From: Paludibacteraceae bacterium
GTDB lineage: Bacteria > Bacteroidota > Bacteroidia > Bacteroidales > Paludibacteraceae
DNA length: 64,000 nt
NCBI GenBank assembly: GCA_017471175.1
Contig: JAFUVS010000003.1
Coordinates: 62,001-126,000 of the forward strand
Reading direction: 5' to 3'
Under the pieces are notes generated by a model that saw only the letters and a program-made list of their open reading frames with translations, was not told the origin of the DNA and ran no database searches. Shown one piece after another: positions 34,739 through 43,431 of the stretch (positions are counted from its first letter, which is position 1; the number at the start of each line of letters is the position of its first letter). The position numbers and the translations under genes are program-made.

Positions 34739-35299
34739 ATGAAAGAATATATTATCAAAGAGTCTATTTCCATTCCTTATTTTGATCATGACGAAAAGAG
34801 TTTGTTGAAAACGATACAAAATTCAGGATTGCGTAGAAATATGAATCCGATGTGGTTCGCACTACGGAAACTGCGTAATATAATTCTCAGTAGATGGTCT
34901 TTTAGATGTCCTTTGAATAAATTTCGTGTTCGGTGGAATAGACTGCGTGGTGTGACGATAGGGGATAATGTATATATAGGTTTGCATTGTATGATAGATA
35001 ACGCTTATCCGGAATATGTGTATATCGAAGATAGCGTGTCTTTGGCAGGGAATGTGACAGTTTTGGCTCATAGCAACCCGTATGGACATTTTCATAACAT
35101 TGTTGAATCGGGAGTCTCTCCCATAGTTATAAAAGAAGGTGCATGGATTGCTGACGGGGCGATTATCCTTCGGGGGGTAACAATCGGCAAAAATGCAATC
35201 GTTTCCGCTGGTACAGTAGTAGATAAAGATGTACCGGCTTGCTCCTTGGCTAAAGGGAACCCAATGAAGATAGTCGCTGATTTTAACGCATTACTATAA
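34739..35299 (+). CDS. Hexapeptide (LbH) acyltransferase, second copy
   Basis: A 186-residue paralogue of the acyltransferase at 33278-33808. It shares the layout: RKLRNIILS helix, GVTIGDNVYIGLHC, YVYIEDSVSLAGNVTVLAHSN (catalytic His), VVIKEGAWIADGAIILRGVTIGKNAIVSAGTVVDKDVPACSLAKGNP. Two such enzymes in one cluster imply two acylated positions or two different acyl groups. It lies 23 bp after the deacetylase and 18 bp before the KAS III gene. Confidence 0.85.
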   Translation: MKEYIIKESISIPYFDHDEKSLLKTIQNSGLRRNMNPMWFALRKLRNIILSRWSFRCPLNKFRVRWNRLRGVTIGDNVYIGLHCMIDNAYPEYVYIEDSVSLAGNVTVLAHSNPYGHFHNIVESGVSPIVIKEGAWIADGAIILRGVTIGKNAIVSAGTVVDKDVPACSLAKGNPMKIVADFNALL

Positions 35300-35317
35300 T
35301 GATAGAATGGTGAACGT

Positions 35318-36322
35318 ATGAAAAAAGCATTCATAAATGACATAGCATATTACCTGCCAGAAAAGGTTCTAACAAACGAACAGATAGCTAAAGAATTTCC
35401 AGAGTGGTCGGCTGATAAAGTGGCAAGTAAGGTGGGAATAACTGAAAGACATATATCTGCCCCAGATGAAACGGCTACAGATATGGCATATAAGGCAGCT
35501 TTAAAGTTGTTTGATCAAGGCATTGATAGATCTATCGTAGATTTTGTATTGCTTTGTACGCAGAGCGGAGACTATTTTCTTCCTTCATCAGCTTGTCTTT
35601 TGCAGGACAGATTGGGGTTAAGTACGCATAGCGGCGCATTGGATTTTAATTTAGGTTGTTCAGGCTATGAGTATGGTTTAGCTATAGCTAAAGGACTTAT
35701 TGTTTCAGGAGTCGCTGAAAATATATTATTGCTTACATCTGAAACTTATACTAAATATATACATCCACAAGACAAGGGCAATCGTACAATCTTTGGAGAT
35801 GGTGCTTCTGCATCACTAATATCAACTGATGGATTTGCCGAAATCGGCGAAATCGTAGTCGGAACAGATGGTAGTGGAGCCGAAAACCTAATAGTGAAGA
35901 GTCTCGGTGCGCGACATAAAACAATGCTGAATGACTTGAGAATAGATAACGAAGAAGGACTAATCAGTGGCGATTATTTGTATATGCATGGCGGCAATGT
36001 ATTTAATTTTACTGCAAATGTAGTCCCGCCTATGGTTGAAGAACTACTACAAAAAAGCCATCTCAAGCAAGAGGATGTAGATTTATGGATATTTCATCAA
36101 GCCAATAAATATATGATTAACTATCTTCGTAAACTATTAGATATTGAAAATGAGAAGTTTTATATATATATGGAGTTTGTTGGCAATACCGTGAGTTCAA
36201 CAATCCCAATTGCAATGGTTGAGGCACGCAAAGAAGGACGTTTACGAGGGAATGTATTGTTGGCCGGTTTCGGAGTGGGCTTGAGTTGGGGGGGCGTTAT
36301 GCTTCGGATTAATCAGGAATAG
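35318..36322 (+). CDS. 3-oxoacyl-(acyl carrier protein) synthase III-like enzyme
   Basis: A 334-residue thiolase-fold enzyme of the FabH group, which condenses an acyl-CoA with malonyl-carrier to begin an acyl chain. The catalytic triad is visible: Cys114 in NLGCSGYEYG, His at about 259 in FHQANKYM, and Asn at about 290 in VGNTVSSTIP. The C-terminus GFGVGLSWGGVML is typical. With the acyl carrier protein and SDR three to four genes upstream, it could make a 3-oxoacyl and then 3-hydroxyacyl group for the acyltransferases of the same cluster. A housekeeping FabH role is less likely in this setting. Confidence 0.9.
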   Translation: MKKAFINDIAYYLPEKVLTNEQIAKEFPEWSADKVASKVGITERHISAPDETATDMAYKAALKLFDQGIDRSIVDFVLLCTQSGDYFLPSSACLLQDRLGLSTHSGALDFNLGCSGYEYGLAIAKGLIVSGVAENILLLTSETYTKYIHPQDKGNRTIFGDGASASLISTDGFAEIGEIVVGTDGSGAENLIVKSLGARHKTMLNDLRIDNEEGLISGDYLYMHGGNVFNFTANVVPPMVEELLQKSHLKQEDVDLWIFHQANKYMINYLRKLLDIENEKFYIYMEFVGNTVSSTIPIAMVEARKEGRLRGNVLLAGFGVGLSWGGVMLRINQE

Positions 36323-36348
36323 AGGTTTATTATAGATTTTTTGATGGG

Positions 36349-37503
36349 ATGAGAGTCGCATTATTTTTAGGACACCCCGCACATTTTCATATGCTTAAGT
36401 ATGCCGCAGCCAATCTTAAATCAGACGGACATGAGGTATTCTTTGTTATTAAAAAGAAAGATATCTTGGAAAAGCTTTGTCAAGATGCAAATTTTGGGTA
36501 TTGCAAAATTCGCGAAGGACGTTCTAGTTCGAAAATAGGATTAGTTAGATCGGTGTTAGGTATGGAATATCATATGTCGCAGTTCCTTTGTCAGAACAAA
36601 GTAGAATTATTGGTAGGTTCTACGCTGTCGTTTGCAGCATCTATGATTAATCGTATTGACGTAGTGACTATGGGTGAGGACGATGTAGATGTTGTACCAA
36701 AGTATGCGAAAATGGTATATCCATTTGCTTCTTGTGTATTAACCCCTGATTGTTGTGACAATGGTAAATGGAATGTGAAATCGTCTGTTTACCCCGGCTA
36801 CCACGAATTGGCATATCTGCATCCGAATCATTTCGCTCCTAATCGTGATGTTGTGGAGGGATATGGAATAGATGTTGAGAAATCCTATTTTGTGCTTCGT
36901 TTTGCATCGCTGAATGCGCATCATGATAATGGCATAAAGGGAATCAATACAGAGGTAGCGCAGCGGTTGATAGACATCCTTTTACCGCACGGACGTATAT
37001 ATATCACTTCGGAGCGACCGCTTGAGCCGCAGTTCGAGCAGTATCGAATACATATCAACCCATTAGATATGCACCATGTAATGGCGTTCGCCTCGCTCTA
37101 TATAGGCGATTCGCAAACGATGGCGGCCGAATCAGGTGTACTCGGAGTGCCATTTGTCCGATTCAACGACTTTGTTGGCCGCATCGGTTACCTCCGCGAG
37201 TTGGAAGATGTATATGAGTTAGGTTATGGCATTCATTCTACGCCGTTGGCTGCTGATAGTCCTATCCGTAGGGCTGACGGATCCGTGCAGCCGAGTGGAG
37301 TAGAGGCACTGTATCAGACCGTGGAACGGCTTGTTGCTATGCCGGTAGAGGAGCGTAAAACTACTTTTGCTGCACGTCGGAAAAAAATGCTATCCGAAAA
37401 AATTGATTGCGCTAAATTCCTAACGTGGTTTATCGAAAATTATCCGTCATCCGTTGAACAGGCAAGAAATGCCGATAATCGGTTTTGGGATAAGTTTCGG
37501 TAA
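36349..37503 (+). CDS. DUF354 glycosyltransferase-like protein
   Basis: A 384-residue protein of the DUF354 family, which has a GT-B/UDP-GlcNAc 2-epimerase-like fold. It opens VALFLGHPAHFHMLKYAA and contains VLRFASLNAHHD and YIGDSQTMAAESGVLGVPFVRF, the nucleotide-sugar-binding-like segment. The biochemical role of the family is not settled. It occurs in surface polysaccharide clusters, commonly beside WecB-type epimerases as here, with a 60-bp gap. The start lies 26 bp after the KAS III stop. Confidence 0.85.
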   Translation: MRVALFLGHPAHFHMLKYAAANLKSDGHEVFFVIKKKDILEKLCQDANFGYCKIREGRSSSKIGLVRSVLGMEYHMSQFLCQNKVELLVGSTLSFAASMINRIDVVTMGEDDVDVVPKYAKMVYPFASCVLTPDCCDNGKWNVKSSVYPGYHELAYLHPNHFAPNRDVVEGYGIDVEKSYFVLRFASLNAHHDNGIKGINTEVAQRLIDILLPHGRIYITSERPLEPQFEQYRIHINPLDMHHVMAFASLYIGDSQTMAAESGVLGVPFVRFNDFVGRIGYLRELEDVYELGYGIHSTPLAADSPIRRADGSVQPSGVEALYQTVERLVAMPVEERKTTFAARRKKMLSEKIDCAKFLTWFIENYPSSVEQARNADNRFWDKFR

Positions 37504-37563
37504 TCAGGTAACCGAAAGGAGTACAGGTAAAATTTTCTAATAAAGACTTTCTTACATAAAGAT

Positions 37564-38778
37564 ATGCATTTGACATTGATAGCCGGGGCAAGACCCAATT
37601 TTATAAAGATTGCGGCATTGGTTCACGCAATAGAAAAGTATAACGAGAAATGTTCTTTGAACAAACTCGTTCCTGTTCAATACCAATTAGTTCATACCGG
37701 GCAGCATTATGATAAGAATATGTCTGACACGTTCTTTGAGGAACTTGGCATACCTGCACCGGATATTAATTTGGGCTGCGGCGGAGGCACACAAGCAGAA
37801 CAGACGGCTGCCATTATGGTTGCATTCGAAAAATATATCCTCGAACATCCTACTGATATTGTGGTCGTAGTGGGCGATGTGACGAGTACGATGGCTTGTT
37901 CTATTGTGGCGAAGAAACTGAATACCAAAGTGTGCCACGTGGAAGCAGGAATCCGTAGTTGGGATTTGACAATGCCGGAGGAGATTAACCGTATGGTGAC
38001 AGACAGCCTCGCGGATTATATGTTTACCACGAGCGAAGTGGCTAACCGCAATCTTTTAATGATGGGTGCTGAATTAGTAGAGGATTCAACATCGAGAATC
38101 GGAAGAAGTTTGGACGGCGGAACGGATAAGTTACCCGAAGATAAGTACGCCTATCAGCGTGTGCCACAGAAGATATGGTATGTAGGCAATGTGATGATTG
38201 ACACATTGATGGCAAATAGAATGCGTTTCCGAAAACCAATAATATGGGATCAATTGCATTTGCAACGGCAACAGTATATTGTTATGACAATGCACCGTCC
38301 GGCTAATGTGGATGAAGAGAATCATCTGCGTGTAATGATGGAGCAGATTGTCAATAATGTATATGGTCTTCCGGTCGTTTTCCCGATACATCCGCGTACT
38401 GCAAAGATATTTTATGGCTTGTGGGGCGATGAGTCACAATTAGCAAAACGGTTCCCTAATTTGCATATCGTAGAGCCGATGAGGTATTTGGAGTTCAATT
38501 ACCTTGTGGAGCGGGCGAAAGCGGTCGTGACTGATTCGGGAGGAATAACGGAAGAAACTACCGTGATGGGTGTACCGTGCATTACTTTGCGTGATAATAC
38601 GGAGCGACCTGAAACATGTACTATAGGTACAAATGAACTGATAGGAACCAATCCGAATGCCATCAAACCTGCATTAGATCAATTATTTGCGGGCGAGTGG
38701 AAGAAAGGGACTATCCCGCCGTTATGGGATGGGCATACGGCTGAACGAATCGTTGAAATACTCGCAACTATAGAATAG
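37564..38778 (+). CDS. wecB: UDP-N-acetylglucosamine 2-epimerase (non-hydrolysing)
   Basis: Interconverts UDP-GlcNAc and UDP-ManNAc, supplying ManNAc or its derivatives for surface glycans. At 404 residues it is of near-normal length. Visible are GARPNFIKIAAL at the N-terminus, HTGQHYD, HVEAGIRSWD, MPEEINRMVTD, MHRPANVDEENH and TDSGGITEETTVMGVPCITLRDNTERPET, the full set of active-site segments. A short insertion follows GAELVEDS (about residues 170-205) relative to the Escherichia coli enzyme. It is the last glycan gene before mnmE, 11 bp downstream. Confidence 0.95.
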   Translation: MHLTLIAGARPNFIKIAALVHAIEKYNEKCSLNKLVPVQYQLVHTGQHYDKNMSDTFFEELGIPAPDINLGCGGGTQAEQTAAIMVAFEKYILEHPTDIVVVVGDVTSTMACSIVAKKLNTKVCHVEAGIRSWDLTMPEEINRMVTDSLADYMFTTSEVANRNLLMMGAELVEDSTSRIGRSLDGGTDKLPEDKYAYQRVPQKIWYVGNVMIDTLMANRMRFRKPIIWDQLHLQRQQYIVMTMHRPANVDEENHLRVMMEQIVNNVYGLPVVFPIHPRTAKIFYGLWGDESQLAKRFPNLHIVEPMRYLEFNYLVERAKAVVTDSGGITEETTVMGVPCITLRDNTERPETCTIGTNELIGTNPNAIKPALDQLFAGEWKKGTIPPLWDGHTAERIVEILATIE

Positions 38779-38789
38779 TTTTTTAAGGT

Positions 38790-40142
38790 ATGTTAACCAC
38801 TTCGTTTTCAGACACGATTGCGGCTGTCTCCACGCCCGCAGGGACGGGAGGAATTGCTGTTCTTCGTGTTAGCGGGGCGAATGCCATTGAATATGTTCAG
38901 AGAGTTATAAGTACTTGGCATCCTGATGGTTGTTCGTATCCGGCTACACAATTTTGCCGTATTCCTGATTTGGATGATGTGGTTGTTACGCTTTTCAAAG
39001 CACCTCATTCTTTTACAGGCGAAGATGTAGTAGAGATTTCTTGTCACGGGAGTTTGTATATACAGCGCGAATTACTTCGCAGGCTGATAGATGCAGGATG
39101 CCGTACCGCAAGAGCCGGTGAGTTTACATCCCGCGCTTTTCTCAATGGTAAGATGGACTTAAGCGAAGCAGAAGCAGTAGCTGACCTCATTGCTTCGCAA
39201 TCGGAAGCAGAAAAGAACCTCGCACTTAAACAAATGCGAGGCGGACTATCCTCGGAATTACAAATCATGCGCGACCAACTGCTTCATTTTACGTCCCTTA
39301 TCGAACTCGAACTTGATTTTGCAGACCATGAGGATTTAGAGTTTGTTAATCGAATCGAACTGCAACAGTTAGCCAAGACCATAGAACAGCACGTTGCCCG
39401 CTTAACAGAATCATTCGCGGTCGGTAATGCAATCAAAAATGGTATAGCAGTAGCCATCGTAGGTGCGCCCAATGCAGGGAAAAGTACGCTGCTAAATGCG
39501 CTGTTGGGAGATGAACGTGCCATTGTTAGTGAAATACAAGGAACAACCCGCGATACGATAGAGGATACGCTTTATTTGGATGGATTGCGTTTTCGTTTGA
39601 TAGATACGGCAGGGATTCGTGTTACTTCCGACCCGTTAGAGCAAATGGGAGTTGAACGAAGTCAAAGGGCAATAGAAAACGCCCATATCGTGGTGGAAGT
39701 GGTGGATGCTGTTCATCCCCAATTCCTTTCGCTTTCGTTGCAAAAAGGACAGCAACATATTATTGCTTATAATAAATCTGATTTAGTAGTCAGCGAGTCA
39801 TTCGTTGGCGAGATGTTAAAAGAAACATCTGCGCAGACTTCAGTAGTCATATCTGCGAAGAATAATGATGTATCTTCTTTGCGTGACATTCTTATCGATA
39901 AAGGCAGACAAATGACAACCGTTAGTAATATCGCTATTAGTAATGTCCGTCATTATGAGGCTCTTACCCGTGCGCTTACCGCTATCGGAAATGTAGAGCA
40001 AGGACTGTCGGAAAATAGAAGCGGTGAACTTTTGTCGCTTGATTTACAAGACTGTCTGACCGCTTTAGGGGAGATAACAGGACAAATAACTTCTCAAGAA
40101 GTCCTTAATCAGATTTTTTCTAAATTTTGCATCGGAAAGTAA
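38790..40142 (+). CDS. mnmE: tRNA uridine-5-carboxymethylaminomethyl GTPase MnmE
   Basis: With MnmG it modifies U34 of several tRNAs. The product is 450 residues. The N-terminal formyl-folate-binding domain begins DTIAAVSTPAGTGGIAVLR; the G domain has G1 GAPNAGKST (about 224-232), GTTRDT, DTAG and NKSD; and the C-terminal FCIGK motif carries the essential Cys at residue 447. All motifs are intact. It is placed between the glycan cluster and aroB and transcribed with them. Confidence 0.97.
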   Translation: MLTTSFSDTIAAVSTPAGTGGIAVLRVSGANAIEYVQRVISTWHPDGCSYPATQFCRIPDLDDVVVTLFKAPHSFTGEDVVEISCHGSLYIQRELLRRLIDAGCRTARAGEFTSRAFLNGKMDLSEAEAVADLIASQSEAEKNLALKQMRGGLSSELQIMRDQLLHFTSLIELELDFADHEDLEFVNRIELQQLAKTIEQHVARLTESFAVGNAIKNGIAVAIVGAPNAGKSTLLNALLGDERAIVSEIQGTTRDTIEDTLYLDGLRFRLIDTAGIRVTSDPLEQMGVERSQRAIENAHIVVEVVDAVHPQFLSLSLQKGQQHIIAYNKSDLVVSESFVGEMLKETSAQTSVVISAKNNDVSSLRDILIDKGRQMTTVSNIAISNVRHYEALTRALTAIGNVEQGLSENRSGELLSLDLQDCLTALGEITGQITSQEVLNQIFSKFCIGK

Positions 40143-40181
40143 GGTGAACTTGTTCACATATCAAAACCGATAAGTTGTATT

Positions 40182-41204
40182 ATGCAATCATCTAAAGCCC
40201 ATATAGAGAAATTATTCGATTCTGCAACCGATGTGTATTTCTATGTGGATGCTGCCATAGCGGAAAAGGCAATGCTTCGCTGGAAGTCAATAACAATCCC
40301 ATCCCATTGGTTGATAAAAAAGAATTCCGCAAAAGACCTAAACGAAGTCCAAAACATTTGGCAATGGTTGCATACACAAGGTGCTACGCGCCAATCTTTA
40401 TTGGTCTGCATCGGAGGCGGTACGGTGACGGATCTGGGCGGTTTTGCTGCGGCTACTTTTAAGCGGGGAATGCGTTTCATCAATGTGCCGACTACGTTAT
40501 TGGCAATGGTGGATGCATCGGTAGGGGGTAAGACGGGCTTTGATTTTGCAGGTGTAAAAAACGAGATAGGCTGTTTTTATCCTCCGATAGATACGTATAT
40601 TGAGACTTCGTGGTTAAGTACATTACCCTACGAGGAAATACTTTCCGGTTATGCCGAGATGATTAAGCACGCTCTCATTTCAGATAGAAAAGAGTATGTA
40701 CGATTATTGACGAGCGAACCGATGGATGATATTGATAGCAAGATTCATACATCCATTTGCATTAAAAAACAAGTTGTTGCAAATGATCCTCTTGAAGCAG
40801 GCTCTCGAAAAGTTCTCAACTTCGGACATACTATCGGACACGCTTTAGAGGCTTATTCACATCGGACTGATGCGCATAACAAAACAGAAACTATTCCATT
40901 ACGACACGGGTACGCTGTAATGCAAGGGATGGTGGCGGCACTCTATTTAAGTGTCATAGAGACAAATTGTAATAGAGAAGTACTACGGCAAATGAGCCAT
41001 TACTTGGTAGAGCATTATGGTCGTCCGACTTGTAAATGCTCTGATTACGACAATTTATTGGCTTTGATGCGTAGTGATAAGAAAAATGCACGCTACGGAG
41101 AAATTGCGTTTACTCTATTAGAGGACATCGGTCAACCTGTTATCAACCAAGTAGTGTCTGAAGAAAAAATCAAAGAAGCGTTGGATTATCTTTTCTCGCT
41201 TTGA
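40182..41204 (+). CDS. aroB: 3-dehydroquinate synthase
   Basis: Second enzyme of the shikimate pathway, converting DAHP to 3-dehydroquinate with NAD and a divalent metal. At 340 residues it is close to the usual length. Motifs: GGGTVTDLGGFAAATFKRG (about 80-98), PTTLLAMVDASVGGKTGFD, Glu in SGYAEMIKHALI, and the metal His pair in LNFGHTIGHALE (about 212-223) and LRHGYAV. It lies 39 bp after mnmE. Confidence 0.95.
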   Translation: MQSSKAHIEKLFDSATDVYFYVDAAIAEKAMLRWKSITIPSHWLIKKNSAKDLNEVQNIWQWLHTQGATRQSLLVCIGGGTVTDLGGFAAATFKRGMRFINVPTTLLAMVDASVGGKTGFDFAGVKNEIGCFYPPIDTYIETSWLSTLPYEEILSGYAEMIKHALISDRKEYVRLLTSEPMDDIDSKIHTSICIKKQVVANDPLEAGSRKVLNFGHTIGHALEAYSHRTDAHNKTETIPLRHGYAVMQGMVAALYLSVIETNCNREVLRQMSHYLVEHYGRPTCKCSDYDNLLALMRSDKKNARYGEIAFTLLEDIGQPVINQVVSEEKIKEALDYLFSL

Positions 41205-41259
41205 GATAGGAGTCTGATTCTCTCCGTGTGTTTATTTGCGATGAGAACGATGCTTTCCC

Positions 41260-42324
41260 TTATGGTTTATAGAAACTCTTCTCAAGAATGAGTTGTGCAT
41301 CGCTTTGCTCCATTAGAGATTGTAGCGAAACGGTGTCGTTATGTTCTATATAACTTTCCACGATTCGCCACCCTACCCACGTTCCCACGCGTCCGGGTGA
41401 TTCTTGCGAAATCTCCGATGTGAAAGGACCATCATTCAAGTAAGAGGATAAGATGCGCTGCTCTGTCTTAAAAAGATCTCGTTTGTCCATCATACGATGC
41501 CATATTGCTCGCTCGTGATATTCGCACCAATCCCATTGCTCTTTTGTGTAACCCATAATTTCGTAGCCGGGCAGATAATCAAAGACGCATGCGAGCAAGT
41601 ACATCACTTTCCCGCGATATATCATCTGTTCCAATAAACGATTCTTGGAACTTGTATAGGGAATATGACTAAATAACCAAGCACTTGTAACATCCACAGG
41701 AATACACTCCTTACGCATCGTTTGCAGTTGATACTGATAAACCACTTGACGATAATAAGGATAATCACTCCCAAGATACATATCGGCACCAACTGCCAAA
41801 CCGTCCTCTGTAAAATAAATAGCAGACTGAAAACCGGATACGAACAGATATAGCGTTGGTGTGTCCCATTCGGGATAAAGCCAGTGTATGCGTGCAAACG
41901 CTTCTGATAAAGGTTTCTCTATATCACTGACATCGGCAAAAACTTCTTGCTCATACTTGTTCGTGTGTTCAAAACCATAAACAGTATCAGTAAGATAGGA
42001 AATAAGTGCTGTCTGAAGCATAGAAGTATCAGCAGAACTAAAACCTAAAATATTCTCTACAAAAGTGACCATAAATGTAGGATATTCGTTGTATAGTCTG
42101 CGTATATCTTGCTTTATGTAGTCCGTATCAGTCGTTTGTGTAGAATCTTTTAACGTATCAAAAGAGTTGGTCCGTATATGTAATAATGCAGAATCAAAAC
42201 GTTTCAAATGAATATCGATAGGCTCTAAACGAGGAAAATATGTCCGTTCTTTCTGACAACTTACCAGACAAGAAAAAAATGTAATAAAAATGCAGATTCT
42301 TATGTGTTTCAAGGTAGTGTTCAC
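41260..42324 (-). CDS. gldB: Gliding-motility-type lipoprotein GldB
   Basis: A 354-residue lipoprotein with signal peptide and lipobox (CLVSC, Cys at residue 23). The body matches the GldB family: RLEPIDIHLKRFDSAL, YNEYPTFMVTFVENILG, the DVSDIEKPLSEAFARIHWLYPEW segment, VGADMYLGSDYPYY, and the C-terminal GRVGTWVGWRIVESYI. GldB is required for gliding in flavobacteria and is also present in non-gliding Bacteroidales with a type IX system; its exact role is unclear. In this window the other recognisable type IX component is SprA. The gene is convergent with aroB. Confidence 0.88.
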   Translation of the reverse strand: MNTTLKHIRICIFITFFSCLVSCQKERTYFPRLEPIDIHLKRFDSALLHIRTNSFDTLKDSTQTTDTDYIKQDIRRLYNEYPTFMVTFVENILGFSSADTSMLQTALISYLTDTVYGFEHTNKYEQEVFADVSDIEKPLSEAFARIHWLYPEWDTPTLYLFVSGFQSAIYFTEDGLAVGADMYLGSDYPYYRQVVYQYQLQTMRKECIPVDVTSAWLFSHIPYTSSKNRLLEQMIYRGKVMYLLACVFDYLPGYEIMGYTKEQWDWCEYHERAIWHRMMDKRDLFKTEQRILSSYLNDGPFTSEISQESPGRVGTWVGWRIVESYIEHNDTVSLQSLMEQSDAQLILEKSFYKP

Positions 42325-42380
42325 TATTATAGATGGATTTAGAAGATGAAGAGTAGTGTATAAATAAAAAAAGCAACCTT

Positions 42381-43271
42381 CTATGCTGCTAATTGAAGGT
42401 TGTAATCTGCGTATTTTGTTAATTCGTAATTGTGTGTTGATAGAATAATTGTTGTATTACATTGCTTTTGCAATCGCATCATAACTTGCATTATGTTTAA
42501 TAGGGTTTGGGGGTCGAGGTTGCCGGTCGGCTCGTCGGCTAATAACAACGGAGGATTCAAACTCAATGCACGCGCTATCGCTACACGCTGCTGCTGACCT
42601 CCAGACAACTCCCTCGGATACCTCCCCACACATTCACGAATTCCACACTCCTCTACTAATTCCTCACACCACGCTACCGCCTCACCAAATGACGTAATCT
42701 GAAACGTCTCTACATCCTGCAGGCAAGATTGTTTCACTGCCGTGTCTCCAAGTGTATCTTGCGGGCGAGACGACTGCGCTCCAAGTGCATCTTGTGTATG
42801 GTCAGACGAAAGATTAGTATGGTCTGACGGGAGATTGGTATGGTCTGACGGGAGATTAGTAAGGCCTGACGGGAGATTGGTATGGTCTGACGAATGATTG
42901 GTATGGTCAGCGGGGGAAAATGGTGTTCTATGTAACGACTTGCCGAAAGCAATGGCAGCGGGTAACAAGATATTCTCCCACGCCGTGAACTCCGGCAACA
43001 ACTTACTATCCTGAAAAACAAAACCAATCTTGCGATTCCTAAAACGAGACAATGCCGCCGATGACAAGCCCGACACATCCACCCCATCAATCACTACACT
43101 GCCCGCATCCGGAGGCAACAACGTACCCAACACCTGCAACAACGTCGTCTTGCCACTGCCACTCGCACCCGTCACACAAACAACCTCCCCACGCCTGACC
43201 GACATAGAGAAATCACGCAAAACAGGTAAAGAACCGTATGACTTGGTAATATGAGAGGCTGCGACCATCAT
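42381..43271 (-). CDS. LolD-like ABC transporter ATP-binding protein with repeat insertion
   Basis: ABC ATPase of the LolD/MacB/FtsE group. Walker A is GASGSGKTT (about 35-43), the Q-loop is [17 protein letters not shown], the signature is LSGGQQQR and Walker B is LLLADEPTG; the D-loop and H-loop (STHN) follow. The family is usually 215-230 residues; this one is 296 because about 70 residues are inserted in the helical subdomain, between AFGKSL and [14 protein letters not shown]. The insertion contains five near-exact copies of SDHTNLP and a segment from the dispersed repeat ([15 protein letters not shown]). The core motifs are untouched, so the enzyme may work. No permease gene is adjacent. 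Confidence 0.9.
   Translation of the reverse strand: MMVAASHITKSYGSLPVLRDFSMSVRRGEVVCVTGASGSGKTTLLQVLGTLLPPDAGSVVIDGVDVSGLSSAALSRFRNRKIGFVFQDSKLLPEFTAWENILLPAAIAFGKSLHRTPFSPADHTNHSSDHTNLPSGLTNLPSDHTNLPSDHTNLSSDHTQDALGAQSSRPQDTLGDTAVKQSCLQDVETFQITSFGEAVAWCEELVEECGIRECVGRYPRELSGGQQQRVAIARALSLNPPLLLADEPTGNLDPQTLLNIMQVMMRLQKQCNTTIILSTHNYELTKYADYNLQLAA
42734..42919 (-). repeat. Tandem 21-bp repeat and dispersed-repeat insertion in ABC ATPase
   Basis: Five full 21-bp units run from 42797 to 42901 (plus-strand form TATGGTCTGACGGGAGATTGG with few changes), plus a partial sixth. Next to them, 42734-42787 holds two CTCCAAGTG-containing pieces and a diverged copy of the dispersed repeat (GCGGGCGAGACGACTGCG at 42761-42778). 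The unit length is a multiple of three, so copy-number change keeps the frame. Confidence 0.85.
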
Positions 43272-43384
43272 AAGATAGAAAGGTGGAAATTTAGAAAAAA
43301 CTTACTTCAAAAATCTACTTAAAAACTTAATTTATAACTAATTCGTGCAGCTATAAGACGCTGCGAGCCTCTCAAAAGACGCGG

Positions 43385-43415
43385 CAAAAATACGGCGTTC
43401 TTTCGATACGACAAA
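43385..43415 (-). promoter_or_regulatory. Promoter of the ABC ATPase gene
   Basis: Minus-strand TATTTTTG at 43392-43385 with TTTG at 43415-43412 and a 19-bp gap. The leader to the ATG at 43271 would be about 110 bases and contains a small GCAGC/GCTGC hairpin. It also marks the boundary between this gene and the phage-derived block, whose last gene ends at 43432. Confidence 0.65.
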
Positions 43416-43431
43416 AAAAAAGTGTTTTTTT

